DNA of 64,000 nucleotides, taken from an uncultured Muribaculaceae bacterium. Lineage in GTDB: Bacteria > Bacteroidota > Bacteroidia > Bacteroidales > Muribaculaceae. This document shows positions 51,140-60,352 of the stretch, piece by piece. Numbering within the stretch: position 1 is the first letter of the stretch; the number at the start of each line of letters is the position of its first letter. The stretch is taken from positions 1 to 64,000 of the forward strand of contig CAJUKD010000009.1 of the NCBI GenBank assembly GCA_910587235.1. Direction: 5' to 3'. The notes beneath the pieces were generated by a model. That model made no database searches and was not told the DNA's origin. It saw nothing but the letters and a program-made list of their open reading frames with translations. The translations under genes and the position numbers were made by a program.

Positions 51140-52395
51140 CTGCCGCCTCCTTTCCCCTTATTGTAATTGTCGCGGCCAAGAAGCCATACAAGCGATATTT
51201 CAGCCTTGGTCGGACCGAACCAGCGACGCCGGCGCGTGCTCTGCCATACATCGCAATCGTCGATTCGACGATATTCCATATAGCGCCCCCACATGTAGCC
51301 GACGCCGATAGTGAAATCGATATTCAGCCGCCGGCCGACAGGCAATGAGTAGCCATACTCCAGCCCCGCCGCATAATTGGCCTTTTCAAAAAGAGTTCCG
51401 CCCGGAACACCACCCATATAGCCGCGGCCTCCGTTCTGGAAATCATAAGTCAGCATCTGGCCGTAAACACCGGCATGATGACCCGTAAGCGGCTTTTCCG
51501 CAGCCCGACGGCCGAAATAACGGCGAACGGCAAGCTCGCCGCCGTAGATACGCCAGTATCTGTGGGCGTCGCCTTTTTTCCACCACGCATACATCCATCC
51601 GCCACCGACAGTCCATCCGCCGCCGACATAAAATTCAGCCCCTACGTTCGGAACAAGCAGGGCATCATAAAGCATATTCGTTTTCAGAGCCATGTAAAAC
51701 GGCTTGCCCGCCGGCGGATGACAGGCACCGGCCGACACCGTTGCCGGCCTGATATCCGTGCCTTTCGGCAGCACAATGCCGATTCCTGTCTGCGGCATAC
51801 GAAAAGCCCTGACTGTATGCGCTCCGGGGACAGGAACCTCATACACGCCGACAGACGCACCGCGAAGAGCCGGGAAAAGATTATCATACATATAGCGGTA
51901 AGGCCGGCCGTTACAAAGAGCCTTAATGGCACGGAGCCGCTCATCAGCAGGCATCTCGCGAAGTACAGCAAGCACATCCGTCCTGCAAGGCATACCGTCA
52001 CAGTCCTCCACGAGCCTTTCAAGACCCGCCCAGTCGACACCGTCCGATACCACCTCAGCCAAAGAATCGGGGAAATCCGCCAAAGTCCTTACATAAGCCA
52101 TCACCGAAGACGCACGCGCCGCAGCAAGGCGGCGGTTGAATTCCCGACTGCCTTCCGGCGAAGCACCGGCTTCTATACGCAAAAAACGCCGGCTTCCATC
52201 AACGCCTGATACTCGGACTCTGCCGGCTATTGAATCAAGTACATCCGGATTACACCCATACGCTGCTTCAACAGAGGAACTGCCTTGCCGGAAATGCACA
52301 CGGAAAACGGAGCTGTCACGAAAAGCCGTGGCAGCTGCCGAAACCGCAACAGATAAAAAAATCGAAGCGGCCAACAGTAGAACCCTGTACTTCAT
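51136..52395 (-). CDS. DUF3575 domain outer-membrane protein with OmpA-like segment
   Basis: A 419-residue exported protein with a signal peptide at about 1-22. An N-terminal OmpA-like segment contains IEAGASPEGSREFNRRLAAARA (about 71-92, shown in part). The C-terminal half is a DUF3575 beta-barrel-like domain (MALKTNMLYDALLVPNVGAEFY, WRIYGGELAVRRYFG, GVYGQMLTYDF). It probably links the fimbria to the outer membrane and peptidoglycan. It is the first gene of the fimbrial operon; the start at 52395 lies after a leader of about 90 nt. Confidence 0.83.
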   Translation of the reverse strand: MKYRVLLLAASIFLSVAVSAAATAFRDSSVFRVHFRQGSSSVEAAYGCNPDVLDSIAGRVRVSGVDGSRRFLRIEAGASPEGSREFNRRLAAARASSVMAYVRTLADFPDSLAEVVSDGVDWAGLERLVEDCDGMPCRTDVLAVLREMPADERLRAIKALCNGRPYRYMYDNLFPALRGASVGVYEVPVPGAHTVRAFRMPQTGIGIVLPKGTDIRPATVSAGACHPPAGKPFYMALKTNMLYDALLVPNVGAEFYVGGGWTVGGGWMYAWWKKGDAHRYWRIYGGELAVRRYFGRRAAEKPLTGHHAGVYGQMLTYDFQNGGRGYMGGVPGGTLFEKANYAAGLEYGYSLPVGRRLNIDFTIGVGYMWGRYMEYRRIDDCDVWQSTRRRRWFGPTKAEISLVWLLGRDNYNKGKGGGR

Positions 52396-52491
52396 TGATA
52401 ATTTGCGTGATGAATGTATTCCAATCCGGACTGCTCCTTCTTCAGACCGGACCTCTTGGCTTAATTTCTCACAGATCCTTATTTCAGGCCG

Positions 52492-52499
52492 CAAAGATA
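52492..52499 (-). promoter_or_regulatory. -7 promoter element of the fimbrial operon
   Basis: Minus-strand TATCTTTG, about 97 nt upstream of the DUF3575 ATG. Confidence 0.6.
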
Positions 52500-52604
52500 T
52501 AACGAGAAATAATTATTATAATATTTTTTCATGTTAAAAAAAATTCATGAAAATCGCTCCTTGCAAAGAATTGTTAAACTTTTTCCCGTGCCGGAATTTT
52601 GCCT

Positions 52605-52612
52605 TATCTTTG
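52605..52612 (+). promoter_or_regulatory. -7 promoter element of the SRP RNA
   Basis: TATCTTTG, five bases before the first paired base of the RNA. Confidence 0.7.
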
Positions 52613-52616
52613 CAAA

Positions 52617-52715
52617 CGGGTAAGTCCTACACGACCAGCTCCCCGAGAATCCCCCAGGTCCTGACAGAAGCAAGGGTATCGGGTCGTAGCGGTGCGATGT
52701 AGTAAGCTTACCCTT
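52617..52715 (+). ncRNA. ffs: Signal recognition particle RNA, small bacterial type
   Basis: About 99 nt. The closing stem GGGTAAG (52618-52624) pairs with CTTACCC (52707-52713). The tip carries the SRP domain IV signature: CCCAGGTCCTGACAGAAGCA followed by AGGGTATCGGG, with the internal loop and A-rich bulge recognised by Ffh. The promoter lies immediately upstream and a seven-T run follows the stem. The recognition rests on the conserved core and the overall hairpin. Confidence 0.85.
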
Positions 52716-52785
52716 TTTTTGTTCCCAACTTCACCAAGCCCGGCGAAGACAAATGAGAGTCGAAGACCCTTTTACGTCGTATAAC

Positions 52786-52817
52786 CCCATCTTTACGAAG
52801 CGCAGCGAAGTTAGATG
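52786..52817. repeat. Hairpin repeat CCCATCTTTACG / AGTTAGATGGG
   Basis: An interrupted copy of the hairpin that forms the core of the inverted repeats around the intact RAYT element (54468-54492 and 55069-55094), with an 11-bp insertion in the loop. Confidence 0.65.
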
Positions 52818-52852
52818 GGCCTCTAAACTCTAAACCCTCAAAAAAAAGCCCC

Positions 52853-54304
52853 GTGCTTTTCAACTCGATAGAATTCCTGCTGTTTCTGCCGGTAGTATTC
52901 CTGCTCTACTGGTTCGCGTTCAAGCCATTACGGTTGCAGAACCTGTTCGTCATCGCAGCCAGCTACATCTTCTACGGCTGGTGGAACTGGCGCTTTCTGG
53001 GACTTATCATCCTGGCAACCACCACATCATTTATCGGCGGACTGCTGCTCGAACACTTCCGCGGACGGCGGCGTGCGCAGCGATGGGTCTGCGGAGCGAA
53101 CGTAGCCGTCAGCCTCGGCATCCTCGGCACATATAAATACTACAACTTCTTCGCCTCCAACCTCAGCGCAATCTTCGCCTCCATGGGCATAGACCTCGGA
53201 TGGGTTACGCTCGACCTCGTACTGCCGGTCGGCATATCGTTCTACACCTTCCAGACTCTGGCCTACACCATCGACGTCTACCGCGGCAAAATCGAGCCAA
53301 CGCGCGACGCAGCCGCTTTCTATGCCTTCGTGGCCTTCTTCCCCCAGCTCGTCGCCGGACCCATAGAGCGTGCCGCTAATCTGCTCCCGCAGTTCCTCGC
53401 CCCCCGCCGCTTCGACTACGGTCAGGCCGTCGACGGCATGCGGCAGGCCTTGTGGGGACTCTTCAAGAAAATGGTCGTGGCCGACAACTGCGGCGTATTC
53501 GTCGACCACGTATTCTCCAACTACCAGACCGTCGGCTCCCTAAACCTCTTCATGGGCGCCGTACTCTTCTCATTCCAGATCTACGGCGACTTCTCCGGCT
53601 ACACCGACATAGCCATAGGCACCGCGCGCCTCTTCGGCATAGAACTGCGCCGCAACTTCGCCTTCCCCTACTTCTCGCGCTCCATAGCCGAATTCTGGCG
53701 CCGCTGGCACATATCGCTGACAGCATGGTTCCGCGACTACGTCTACATACCCCTGGGCGGCAGCCGCCACGGCACCGCCGTCACAGTCCGCAACACCATC
53801 ATCGTCTTCCTTGTCAGCGGATTCTGGCACGGCGCCGACTGGACCTTCATCTGCTGGGGCGCCTTCAATGCCCTGCTCTTCGTGCCCCTGCTGCTGGCCG
53901 GCACCTCACGCCGCTACAAAGGCACCACCGTCGCCGAAGGACGCAGCCTGCCCTCGGCCAAAGAACTGGCGCTGATGTCCGTCACCTTCCTGCTGGTGGT
54001 GCTCGGACGCATCCTCTACCGTGCCGAAAGCATACCCGCAGCCGCCACCTTCTTCCGCCGCATGGCCACCGAAATAAGCTACACCTACCCACTGCCTGAG
54101 ATGCGCACCGGACTCTACATAGCCCTGATGCTGATCGTCGAATGGCGCCACCGCCACGGCCAGCACGGTCTGGCCGTGGCCAGCGGAGGGCGGGGCGGCC
54201 TTAGCGGCCACCCCGCCCTCCGCCGGACCCTGTACATCATCCTCACCATGCTGATAATCCTCGAATCCGGCCAACAGGAAGCATTCATCTACTTCCAGTT
54301 TTAG
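52853..54304 (+). CDS. MBOAT family O-acyltransferase (AlgI/DltB-like)
   Basis: A 483-residue inner-membrane protein with about 11 helices that transfers acyl groups to an exported polymer. The start is GTG; the N-terminus MLFNSIEFLLFLPVVFLLYW is typical. MBOAT motifs are FFPQLVAGPIERA, FWRRWHISLTAWFRDYVYIPLGGSR and the catalytic-His segment SGFWHGADWTF. Its partner is probably the SGNH-like protein at 55180, separated by the RAYT element. The acceptor polymer is unknown. Confidence 0.9.
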   Translation: MLFNSIEFLLFLPVVFLLYWFAFKPLRLQNLFVIAASYIFYGWWNWRFLGLIILATTTSFIGGLLLEHFRGRRRAQRWVCGANVAVSLGILGTYKYYNFFASNLSAIFASMGIDLGWVTLDLVLPVGISFYTFQTLAYTIDVYRGKIEPTRDAAAFYAFVAFFPQLVAGPIERAANLLPQFLAPRRFDYGQAVDGMRQALWGLFKKMVVADNCGVFVDHVFSNYQTVGSLNLFMGAVLFSFQIYGDFSGYTDIAIGTARLFGIELRRNFAFPYFSRSIAEFWRRWHISLTAWFRDYVYIPLGGSRHGTAVTVRNTIIVFLVSGFWHGADWTFICWGAFNALLFVPLLLAGTSRRYKGTTVAEGRSLPSAKELALMSVTFLLVVLGRILYRAESIPAAATFFRRMATEISYTYPLPEMRTGLYIALMLIVEWRHRHGQHGLAVASGGRGGLSGHPALRRTLYIILTMLIILESGQQEAFIYFQF

Positions 54305-54317
54305 AGTCTGGAGATCA

Positions 54318-54340
54318 GTAGGGACGTGCCACGGCACGTC
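54318..54340. repeat. REP-like palindrome, copy 14
   Basis: GTAGGGACGTGCCACGGCACGTC, 13 bp after the MBOAT stop, followed by heptamer-type remnants. Confidence 0.85.
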
Positions 54341-54385
54341 CGGTTTAAACTCTAAAGTTTAATGTTTAAAGACGAGAGATTTCAT

Positions 54386-54407
54386 GTAGGGACGTGCCGT
54401 GGCACGT
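54386..54407. repeat. REP-like palindrome, copy 15
   Basis: GTAGGGACGTGCCGTGGCACGT, immediately left of the RAYT element. Confidence 0.85.
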
Positions 54408-54411
54408 ATAT

Positions 54412-55152
54412 AGTTTAAAGATGAGAGATACGAAAGCGAGGGGCGAAGCCACGTCACTTTTTATAGCCCCATCTTTACGCAGTTAGATGGGGGGGGGATG
54501 GGGTGACATAAACAAACAACAAGGTCGAAGACCTTGCACACCATATCAACCAATATAAAGCCCGATGAGCAAAGTAAGCGCCATATATCACATTGTCATC
54601 TGCACATACATGCGTCGTATGACCATCCCCGAGGAACACAAACGGGAGCTGTACGGATACATATATGGCATTCTAAAAAACAACAGATGTATTCTTTACC
54701 GAATGAACGGAATTGGCAACCACATTCATCTCCTTATCAACCTTCATCCATCCATTTCCTTATCAGCCATCGTACAATCCATAAAACAAAGCAGTAGCCG
54801 TTGGATGAAAAACAACCCTAATTTTCCCTTATTCGAGAGCTGGGGAAAAGAATATTTTGCTTTCTCGGTAGGAAAAGACCACTCTGAAAAAATAATAGAA
54901 TACATAAAAAATCAGGAAAAGCACCATCAGACAGCTGAATGTGAGAATGAATTAAAAACCTTATGCTACGAAGAAGATGTGGAATGGCACGACAATGCTC
55001 TGACATAGCACAACATATTTATGTAAGGTCTTTGACCTTGTTGTTTGTTTATGTCACCCCATCCCCCCCCCCCATCTAACTGCGTAAAGATGGGGCTATA
55101 AAAAGTGACGGGGCTTCGCCCCTCGCTTTCGTATCTCTCATCTCTAAACTTT
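54412..55152. mobile_element. RAYT element with long terminal inverted repeats
   Basis: An intact Y1 transposase gene (54565-55008) lies between inverted arms of about 125 bp (54412-54536 and 55025-55152). The arms are nearly identical: they differ at single bases and in a G/C run of 9 against 11. Each arm contains the hairpin CCCATCTTTACGCAGTTAGATGGG, a GGGGCGAAGCCCC-type stem and an inner AAGGTC/GACCTT hairpin next to the gene. The element separates the MBOAT and SGNH genes. Confidence 0.85.
54565..55008 (+). CDS. IS200/RAYT-type Y1 transposase
   Basis: A 147-residue HUH single-strand transposase. The metal-binding HUH motif is GNHIHLLINLHP (about 51-62) and the catalytic tyrosine sits in KIIEYIKNQEKHH (about 113-125). 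WMKNNPNFPLFESWGKEYFAFSV precedes the tyrosine helix. Full length and intact, it contrasts with the damaged relative at 9112, from which it is clearly diverged. AT-rich composition and flanking inverted repeats mark it as mobile. Confidence 0.9.
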   Translation: MSKVSAIYHIVICTYMRRMTIPEEHKRELYGYIYGILKNNRCILYRMNGIGNHIHLLINLHPSISLSAIVQSIKQSSSRWMKNNPNFPLFESWGKEYFAFSVGKDHSEKIIEYIKNQEKHHQTAECENELKTLCYEEDVEWHDNALT

Positions 55153-55179
55153 AAACTCTCAACTCTAAACCCTCAATCG

Positions 55180-56166
55180 ATGAAAAAGCCATCTCCGATA
55201 ATACGATTCATGCTCCGTACGGCGCTGTTCGCGCTGATAGTCGGATGCCTTCTGGGCGCAGGCGAATGGGCCGTGCGCCGCTACGTGCCCAACCCCTACC
55301 GTACCAAAGCCGAACGCATGGAACACGGACCCATGCCCCGCTCCATAGTGCTGGGCAACTCCCACAGCTACTACGGCGTGCGCCCCGACATGCTGCCGGC
55401 ACCTGCGGTATCGCTGGCAAATGTGTCGCAGCCTCTGGCCTACGATCTCGAACTGCTGCGCCACTACGAAGCCCTCGGACGCCTCGACAGCCTGCGCTTC
55501 ATCGTGGCACAGGTGTCCTTCACCTCGCTTTTCGACAAAGACTTCGAGGATACACCGGAATGGTACCGCTGCATAAACTACAAGCTCTACATGGGACTTG
55601 ACCGCCACCCGGCACTCTCCCGCTACGGATTCGAACTTGCCCGTCCGAGCGTCTACGGCGCCAAACTCAAAAGCCTCGCAGGCATAGGCGAAGCGGCACT
55701 GCTCTGCGACTCCCTCGGCTTCGGGCTGGGCTACACCCGCGAGCGCCGCGGCGAGGCATGGGCATCTAACGGCGCTGACATAGCCGCATATCACAACGCC
55801 GGCGCCGACACCACGCGCGTGGCCGCCAACATCGCCGTGCTCGACAGCATCGTGGCCATAGGCCGCCGCCACGGCGCCATGACGCTGCTCTTCACCCAGC
55901 CCGAATGGACCACCTACCGCAGCGCCGCCGACCCCGCCAAACTCGCCCTGATGCAGCGCAGCATGAAGGACTTCACCGCAACGCACGGAGTGACATGGCT
56001 GGACCTGTACGACGATCCCCGCTTCGGCGCCGACGACTTCTACGACGCCGACCACCTCAACACCGACGGCGCCACCCGCCTTACGCGCCTGCTGGCGGAG
56101 CGGATCAGAGCGGAGGAGGCAGCCGCAACTTCTCCGAAACAACAGCCGCAGGTTCCGACACAATGA
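55180..56166 (+). CDS. SGNH/DltD-like partner of the MBOAT acyltransferase
   Basis: A 328-residue protein with one N-terminal membrane anchor (about 8-28) and a periplasmic domain. The nucleophile-type motif is IVLGNSHSYYGVRP (about 62-75) and the C-terminal motif DADHLNTDGATRLT (about 289-302) supplies the Asp-His pair. This is the topology of DltD/AlgJ-like proteins that work with MBOAT enzymes in acylating exported polymers. The start at 55180 excludes a leader encoded by the right arm of the RAYT element. The 3' end overlaps the convergent terminase-like gene by 62 bp. Confidence 0.8.
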   Translation: MKKPSPIIRFMLRTALFALIVGCLLGAGEWAVRRYVPNPYRTKAERMEHGPMPRSIVLGNSHSYYGVRPDMLPAPAVSLANVSQPLAYDLELLRHYEALGRLDSLRFIVAQVSFTSLFDKDFEDTPEWYRCINYKLYMGLDRHPALSRYGFELARPSVYGAKLKSLAGIGEAALLCDSLGFGLGYTRERRGEAWASNGADIAAYHNAGADTTRVAANIAVLDSIVAIGRRHGAMTLLFTQPEWTTYRSAADPAKLALMQRSMKDFTATHGVTWLDLYDDPRFGADDFYDADHLNTDGATRLTRLLAERIRAEEAAATSPKQQPQVPTQ

Positions 56167-57955
56167 CATAGAGCGCCATGGCGCGAGTCATCAGGATATC
56201 GTCGTGATAGCCCTCCTTGGCCGCGAAAGCGCCTGAAGGCAACTGCTCGTAGGTATCCAGCTCGTCGCATGCCCGCGGGTCGCGCTCGATATAGCTTCCC
56301 TCTCGCACAGCCTCGATAAGACCGTCGACAAGCAAGGCCTTGGTCGAGCGGTTGGTATGGAAACCTATGCGCCATCCCGGACGGCCTGACAGAGAATCGT
56401 GGCAGCGGCGCCGGTAGATATTGCCATAGTCGCGCGCAAGGCGCTCGAGCACGAAAAGATTGGAATCGCCGCCGGCATTCTCGCTCTCAAGGCTGTTGCT
56501 TTCCACCACCAGGAGCGCATTGCCGTAGAAACGCGCTACCGCCACAGCCTTGCGTGCCAGCAGATCGTGGTCGACATGCCCGCGCCACTGCGCCGCCACT
56601 TCAGCAGGACGCGAGGCCGAAGGACGCCGCATCACGGCTATCACCGACCAGTCGGACGACTCCGATCGCCCTCCGACATCGACGGCCACCACATACGCCG
56701 ACCCGGCCTGAGGCTCCTCCCACATCTGCATACATCCCGCCGCCTCGTCGGCCACAAAACGGCGCCCGGCGGCATCGACCTCGCCGCGGACAGCGCTTGC
56801 GACGCAAGCCCTACGCATGGACTCCACGCGGTCGTGGGGAAATACCCCGCGTCCGGTGGTAAGGAAAGCCTCCGTGTCGGTAGCGGGAAACTCGGCGCGC
56901 ATCTGCGACATGCAGCTGTACTCCGCAGCCTTGCGGCGATACCAGTAGATCTGGTCGAGGCACAGCCCCTGCTCCCACATCGCCCTTTCCCCGGCGCTCA
57001 GCGAGGCGGCAAAAGCCGCGGCATCGGGCGGGTCGAGGCGGTATATCTCGATTTCGTGCCAGGGCACGAACACGGCATGTTTGTCGCCGCGTCCGTCGCG
57101 GCAGCGCAGCCACTCGCTGTGGAAATAATTGCCGACGCCGTTGGCCGTCGACTCCATGGCTATAAGCGAATACGGCACCAGAGCTATGGCTCCGCAGACG
57201 GCACGGATGAACTGCTCGGGCGTACGGCGCACCGTAGCATTCCAGAAAGCCGTTTCCGACAGGTGCGCCATCGCGTAGTCGGCACCGCGCACAGCCTCCT
57301 GGTTCTCGCTCGACCCTACGGTGACACGGCATCCGCGGCCGGCAATCTCGCGTATGTTGACCGAGCGCTCGTAAGGGCGGAAACGCGGAGCCTCGTCGCC
57401 CTCCCAGAGTGTTTCGGGATATGATTCGAGCAAGCGCGAGTACATGCCCCGTATTCCCGAAGCCGTGTCTTTGACATGGGCGCATATCAGCGAGTGCCAG
57501 TTGCGGCGGTGGCAGCTCTGAATCCACGCCATGTACATCTGTATCAAGGTCGAACCTCCCCACTGGCGCGCCTTGAGCATGATAAGGCGTATGGGACGTC
57601 CGGCAAGGCGGTCGGCTTCCATCACGGCGGCCACCCGGCGCTGAGGCGCGTTGAGCCGCAGGCGCTCCTCCACACCTGTCATCTTGTTCTTGACAGTGGC
57701 ACAGGTAGCGCACCAATAATCGAAATCGTGGCGGCAGCGCAGACGGTTCCACGCCACGGCATCGGCACGCACAAGGGCATACTGCGGATCGGCCGTCATG
57801 GCCACGGGGACGAAAGCCCGCGGCATACCTTCGACGGGAGTATCCACCTCGATGCGCTCGCCCGAGGCACCGCGCCCGGTCAGAGGATCGTAGCGGATGT
57901 CGCGGCGACTGCGCCGCGCGGCATCCTCAACAAGCATTTCAGCAATTGTCATCAT
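56105..57955 (-). CDS. Terminase large subunit-like protein (orphan)
   Basis: A 616-residue protein with the two-domain layout of phage large terminases. The ATPase part has a Walker A-like LMLKARQWGGSTLIQ (about 130-144) and a Walker B-like YAMAHLSETAFW. The nuclease part has VVAVDVGGRSESSDWSVIAVM (about 428-448, shown in part), LLVVESNSLE and YHDDILMTRAMALY with the acidic residues expected. No portal, capsid, tail or integrase genes are present. Only the 797-residue gene 3 bp upstream accompanies it. It could be a domesticated phage gene or a relic. Confidence 0.8.
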   Translation of the reverse strand: MMTIAEMLVEDAARRSRRDIRYDPLTGRGASGERIEVDTPVEGMPRAFVPVAMTADPQYALVRADAVAWNRLRCRHDFDYWCATCATVKNKMTGVEERLRLNAPQRRVAAVMEADRLAGRPIRLIMLKARQWGGSTLIQMYMAWIQSCHRRNWHSLICAHVKDTASGIRGMYSRLLESYPETLWEGDEAPRFRPYERSVNIREIAGRGCRVTVGSSENQEAVRGADYAMAHLSETAFWNATVRRTPEQFIRAVCGAIALVPYSLIAMESTANGVGNYFHSEWLRCRDGRGDKHAVFVPWHEIEIYRLDPPDAAAFAASLSAGERAMWEQGLCLDQIYWYRRKAAEYSCMSQMRAEFPATDTEAFLTTGRGVFPHDRVESMRRACVASAVRGEVDAAGRRFVADEAAGCMQMWEEPQAGSAYVVAVDVGGRSESSDWSVIAVMRRPSASRPAEVAAQWRGHVDHDLLARKAVAVARFYGNALLVVESNSLESENAGGDSNLFVLERLARDYGNIYRRRCHDSLSGRPGWRIGFHTNRSTKALLVDGLIEAVREGSYIERDPRACDELDTYEQLPSGAFAAKEGYHDDILMTRAMALYVIVSEPAAVVSEKLRLPPPL

Positions 57956-57958
57956 AAA

Positions 57959-60352
57959 TCAGAACTCAAAACGGTAAAAACGAAAATCAGGACTTACGGC
58001 AGCATGGAAAGTGACAGTCAGTCGCTCTGTCGGGCGTGCGCCCGGCCACGGCAGCGACACCCCGCGCGGCAGACGCCCGCTGAAGCCCGTACTGAACATC
58101 ACCGCCCCGCCGGGATAAGTCACCTCGATACCGCCCTGGCACGACGAGCCGCTGAACATCGCACGGAAGAATCGCGGGTAGTAGCATCCGCGCGGCGACA
58201 CGCAGCCGCAGGAAAACTCCACCTCCGAGGCGCGCGGAGCTATCTCGTCGGACAGCCGGCAGAGAGAATCGCCGCAAAGAGCAAAGCCGGGGGCACCTGC
58301 GACGGAGAATGACGAGGAAAAAGCCCCCGGAAGCACGCGGGTGAAACAGCTCAGGCCATAGTCGAGTGCAACGGATACGGCTTGTTCCGAAGCGTCGGCG
58401 AACAAAGTCAGTTCGCGGCGGACGGACGACCATCCCAGGGCGACAGCCTGCGGAAGCGGCGAAGACATAAGCGTCCGCACACGTCCCGAATCGATGCGCA
58501 CCAGGTCGGGCACTGCGGCGGGAGCGCCAAGCAAGGCATAGACAGCATCGTCGGCAGAGGCGATGGCGTCGCTGCGCGACAGCGGACGCGGATCGAGAAG
58601 TTTGAATGCCGCCCGTCCGCCGGGGCGCAGAGTCAGCGAGGCAAGACCTCCGTCGCCGCCGACATAGAAACGCCTCGAACCGAACTCCCAGGCCTGATTG
58701 GTTCCGGGCGCGGCGGCAATCGCATGGATGCGCCCGACTCCGGCGCGGAACACGGCGCCTACACCAAGCGGGTTTGCCGCAGAAGCAGCAATCAGGAGGT
58801 CGGGATGGCGCCGGGGCGTATTTCTGGCCGTTCCGGGGTCGAAAGGCGCTGTGGTAAGCGTAGGCGTGAACGGACGTATCGACGGATCGACATAAACGGC
58901 ACGGCGCCCCGAGGCATCGGGCACAAGGTCGACCACCCGGCGATAGGAACGGCCGCCGGCACTGAGCGCCAGAGTCATTCGGCGCGCATGGGGCGAAGGA
59001 TAGCTGAGCAAGGGTCCCACGCCGAGAGGCGGAGCACCTATGCCTTCCGACATACGGACAAGCGACTCGCCGTCGTCGAACTCCACCCTGACGGAGGCAT
59101 GCCATGCGCCCGCCGGGGCATCGGGCGAGGCACGCAGCGAAGCAAAGGCTTCAAGCGGATAGCCCTCGAAACGGCGACGCGTGATTCCGCTCCAAAGCAC
59201 GGTATCGCCGTCGGAGCACACCGAGGCGGCGGAAAAGCGGTGGGGCGGGAAAAGTTCGGCAAAATCAGGCTCAATCCGACCGCCGCCGTCGGAATGTCCG
59301 GGTGTGGCTCCCGAAGTGAATGACATCCCGGCCTCAGGAGCACGGAAAAAAGCTATACGGCAGCATTGCGACTCGAAACGCCCGACGGCGGCGATCACAT
59401 TGCTCCGCGAACGCGGGCGCCATCCATCTCCCAGAGCGGCATAGCGTCCGGGCAAAGTAACAAGCATGAAGTGCGAGGCGCTGCCCTGCCCGCTTATGGT
59501 AACCGACGCATCGGATGCGCCGAGGTCGGGATGGAACTGCGGCGAAGCCAGAATCTCGACGGCGACGACATCCGCCCAACGGGCATATCCGGCGGCATCG
59601 GCAGGAATATCGACTGCCACGCTCCAGCTTTCGGCGGAAAGCGTATAGGGATCGAGGCGACAGCGGTCGGGCGAGGTGACGGGCACGGCTTCGGTACACT
59701 GCGGCCCGGAGGGAGCCATCAGCAGAACGGGCGCCGAAGAAAAAAGGACATTGCCGCGGCTGTCGAGCAAGCGGTAGGCCACAAGCGCCGGCTGCAGCAT
59801 GACATCGGCTTCGGCGGCCATGTCGCGCAGGCGGCTATAGGCCGCGGCAAGGTCGCCGACAACGGCGGCACGGTCGGCGGAAACCAACGCACGACCCGCG
59901 GCATAGTCGCCCCGGAGAGCACGCGGACCGACATCGGTGCTCAGCACTCCGGCACTGATACCGACAAGCCGCAGAAAGGGAAATTCGGCCGTACGCGCGG
60001 GCGTAAGCATGGTTTCGGCCGTACCGTCGAGAAGACATGCGCCTTCGGCGGTCATTACCGTAGCACGGCTGCTGTCCGGCGCACAATAGGCAGAAAGCGG
60101 CGCAGAGGGCATCTGGACTTCAAGCAAACGGGGCTGTATGTCCTCGGGCGGCGTCAGAGTACCCAAAGCTATGCGTGTGGCCGAAGCCAGCAGCATACGT
60201 GGAGCCGCGCCGGCTTCGGCACCGGCGACAGTACACAGGGGACGCCAGGCGCCGGTAGGATAATGGGCTGCAAAACGCCCCGCGGGGCTGTAGTACTCCG
60301 TGCGGCCGTCTTTGCCCTCGGGACGCAGGGAGTGTAGTTCCGGAAATGACAT
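57959..60352 (-). CDS. Large hypothetical protein paired with the terminase-like gene
   Basis: A 797-residue protein rich in Ala, Arg, Ser and Pro that I do not recognise. It has no signal peptide or membrane segment. Short repeating beta-type stretches such as YAALGDGWRPRSRSNV and VYALLGAPAAVPDLVRID suggest a beta-propeller or phage-structural fold, but this is weak. It ends 3 bp before the start of the terminase-like gene, so the two are one transcription unit. High GC content gives long spurious frames on both strands here. Confidence 0.7.
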   Translation of the reverse strand: MSFPELHSLRPEGKDGRTEYYSPAGRFAAHYPTGAWRPLCTVAGAEAGAAPRMLLASATRIALGTLTPPEDIQPRLLEVQMPSAPLSAYCAPDSSRATVMTAEGACLLDGTAETMLTPARTAEFPFLRLVGISAGVLSTDVGPRALRGDYAAGRALVSADRAAVVGDLAAAYSRLRDMAAEADVMLQPALVAYRLLDSRGNVLFSSAPVLLMAPSGPQCTEAVPVTSPDRCRLDPYTLSAESWSVAVDIPADAAGYARWADVVAVEILASPQFHPDLGASDASVTISGQGSASHFMLVTLPGRYAALGDGWRPRSRSNVIAAVGRFESQCCRIAFFRAPEAGMSFTSGATPGHSDGGGRIEPDFAELFPPHRFSAASVCSDGDTVLWSGITRRRFEGYPLEAFASLRASPDAPAGAWHASVRVEFDDGESLVRMSEGIGAPPLGVGPLLSYPSPHARRMTLALSAGGRSYRRVVDLVPDASGRRAVYVDPSIRPFTPTLTTAPFDPGTARNTPRRHPDLLIAASAANPLGVGAVFRAGVGRIHAIAAAPGTNQAWEFGSRRFYVGGDGGLASLTLRPGGRAAFKLLDPRPLSRSDAIASADDAVYALLGAPAAVPDLVRIDSGRVRTLMSSPLPQAVALGWSSVRRELTLFADASEQAVSVALDYGLSCFTRVLPGAFSSSFSVAGAPGFALCGDSLCRLSDEIAPRASEVEFSCGCVSPRGCYYPRFFRAMFSGSSCQGGIEVTYPGGAVMFSTGFSGRLPRGVSLPWPGARPTERLTVTFHAAVSPDFRFYRFEF

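Noticed and set aside
52617..52715. tRNA-like or riboswitch element
   Set aside because: The core matches SRP RNA domain IV; there is no tRNA cloverleaf and no adjacent regulated leader.
57987..60337. Long frames of 313-372 codons on both strands (57987-59105 minus, 58382-59323 plus, 59366-60337 plus)
   Set aside because: All overlap the 797-residue gene. Their translations are Arg/Ala/Pro-rich without motifs, as expected of shadows in high-GC DNA. The 797-residue frame is uninterrupted and abuts the terminase-like gene.
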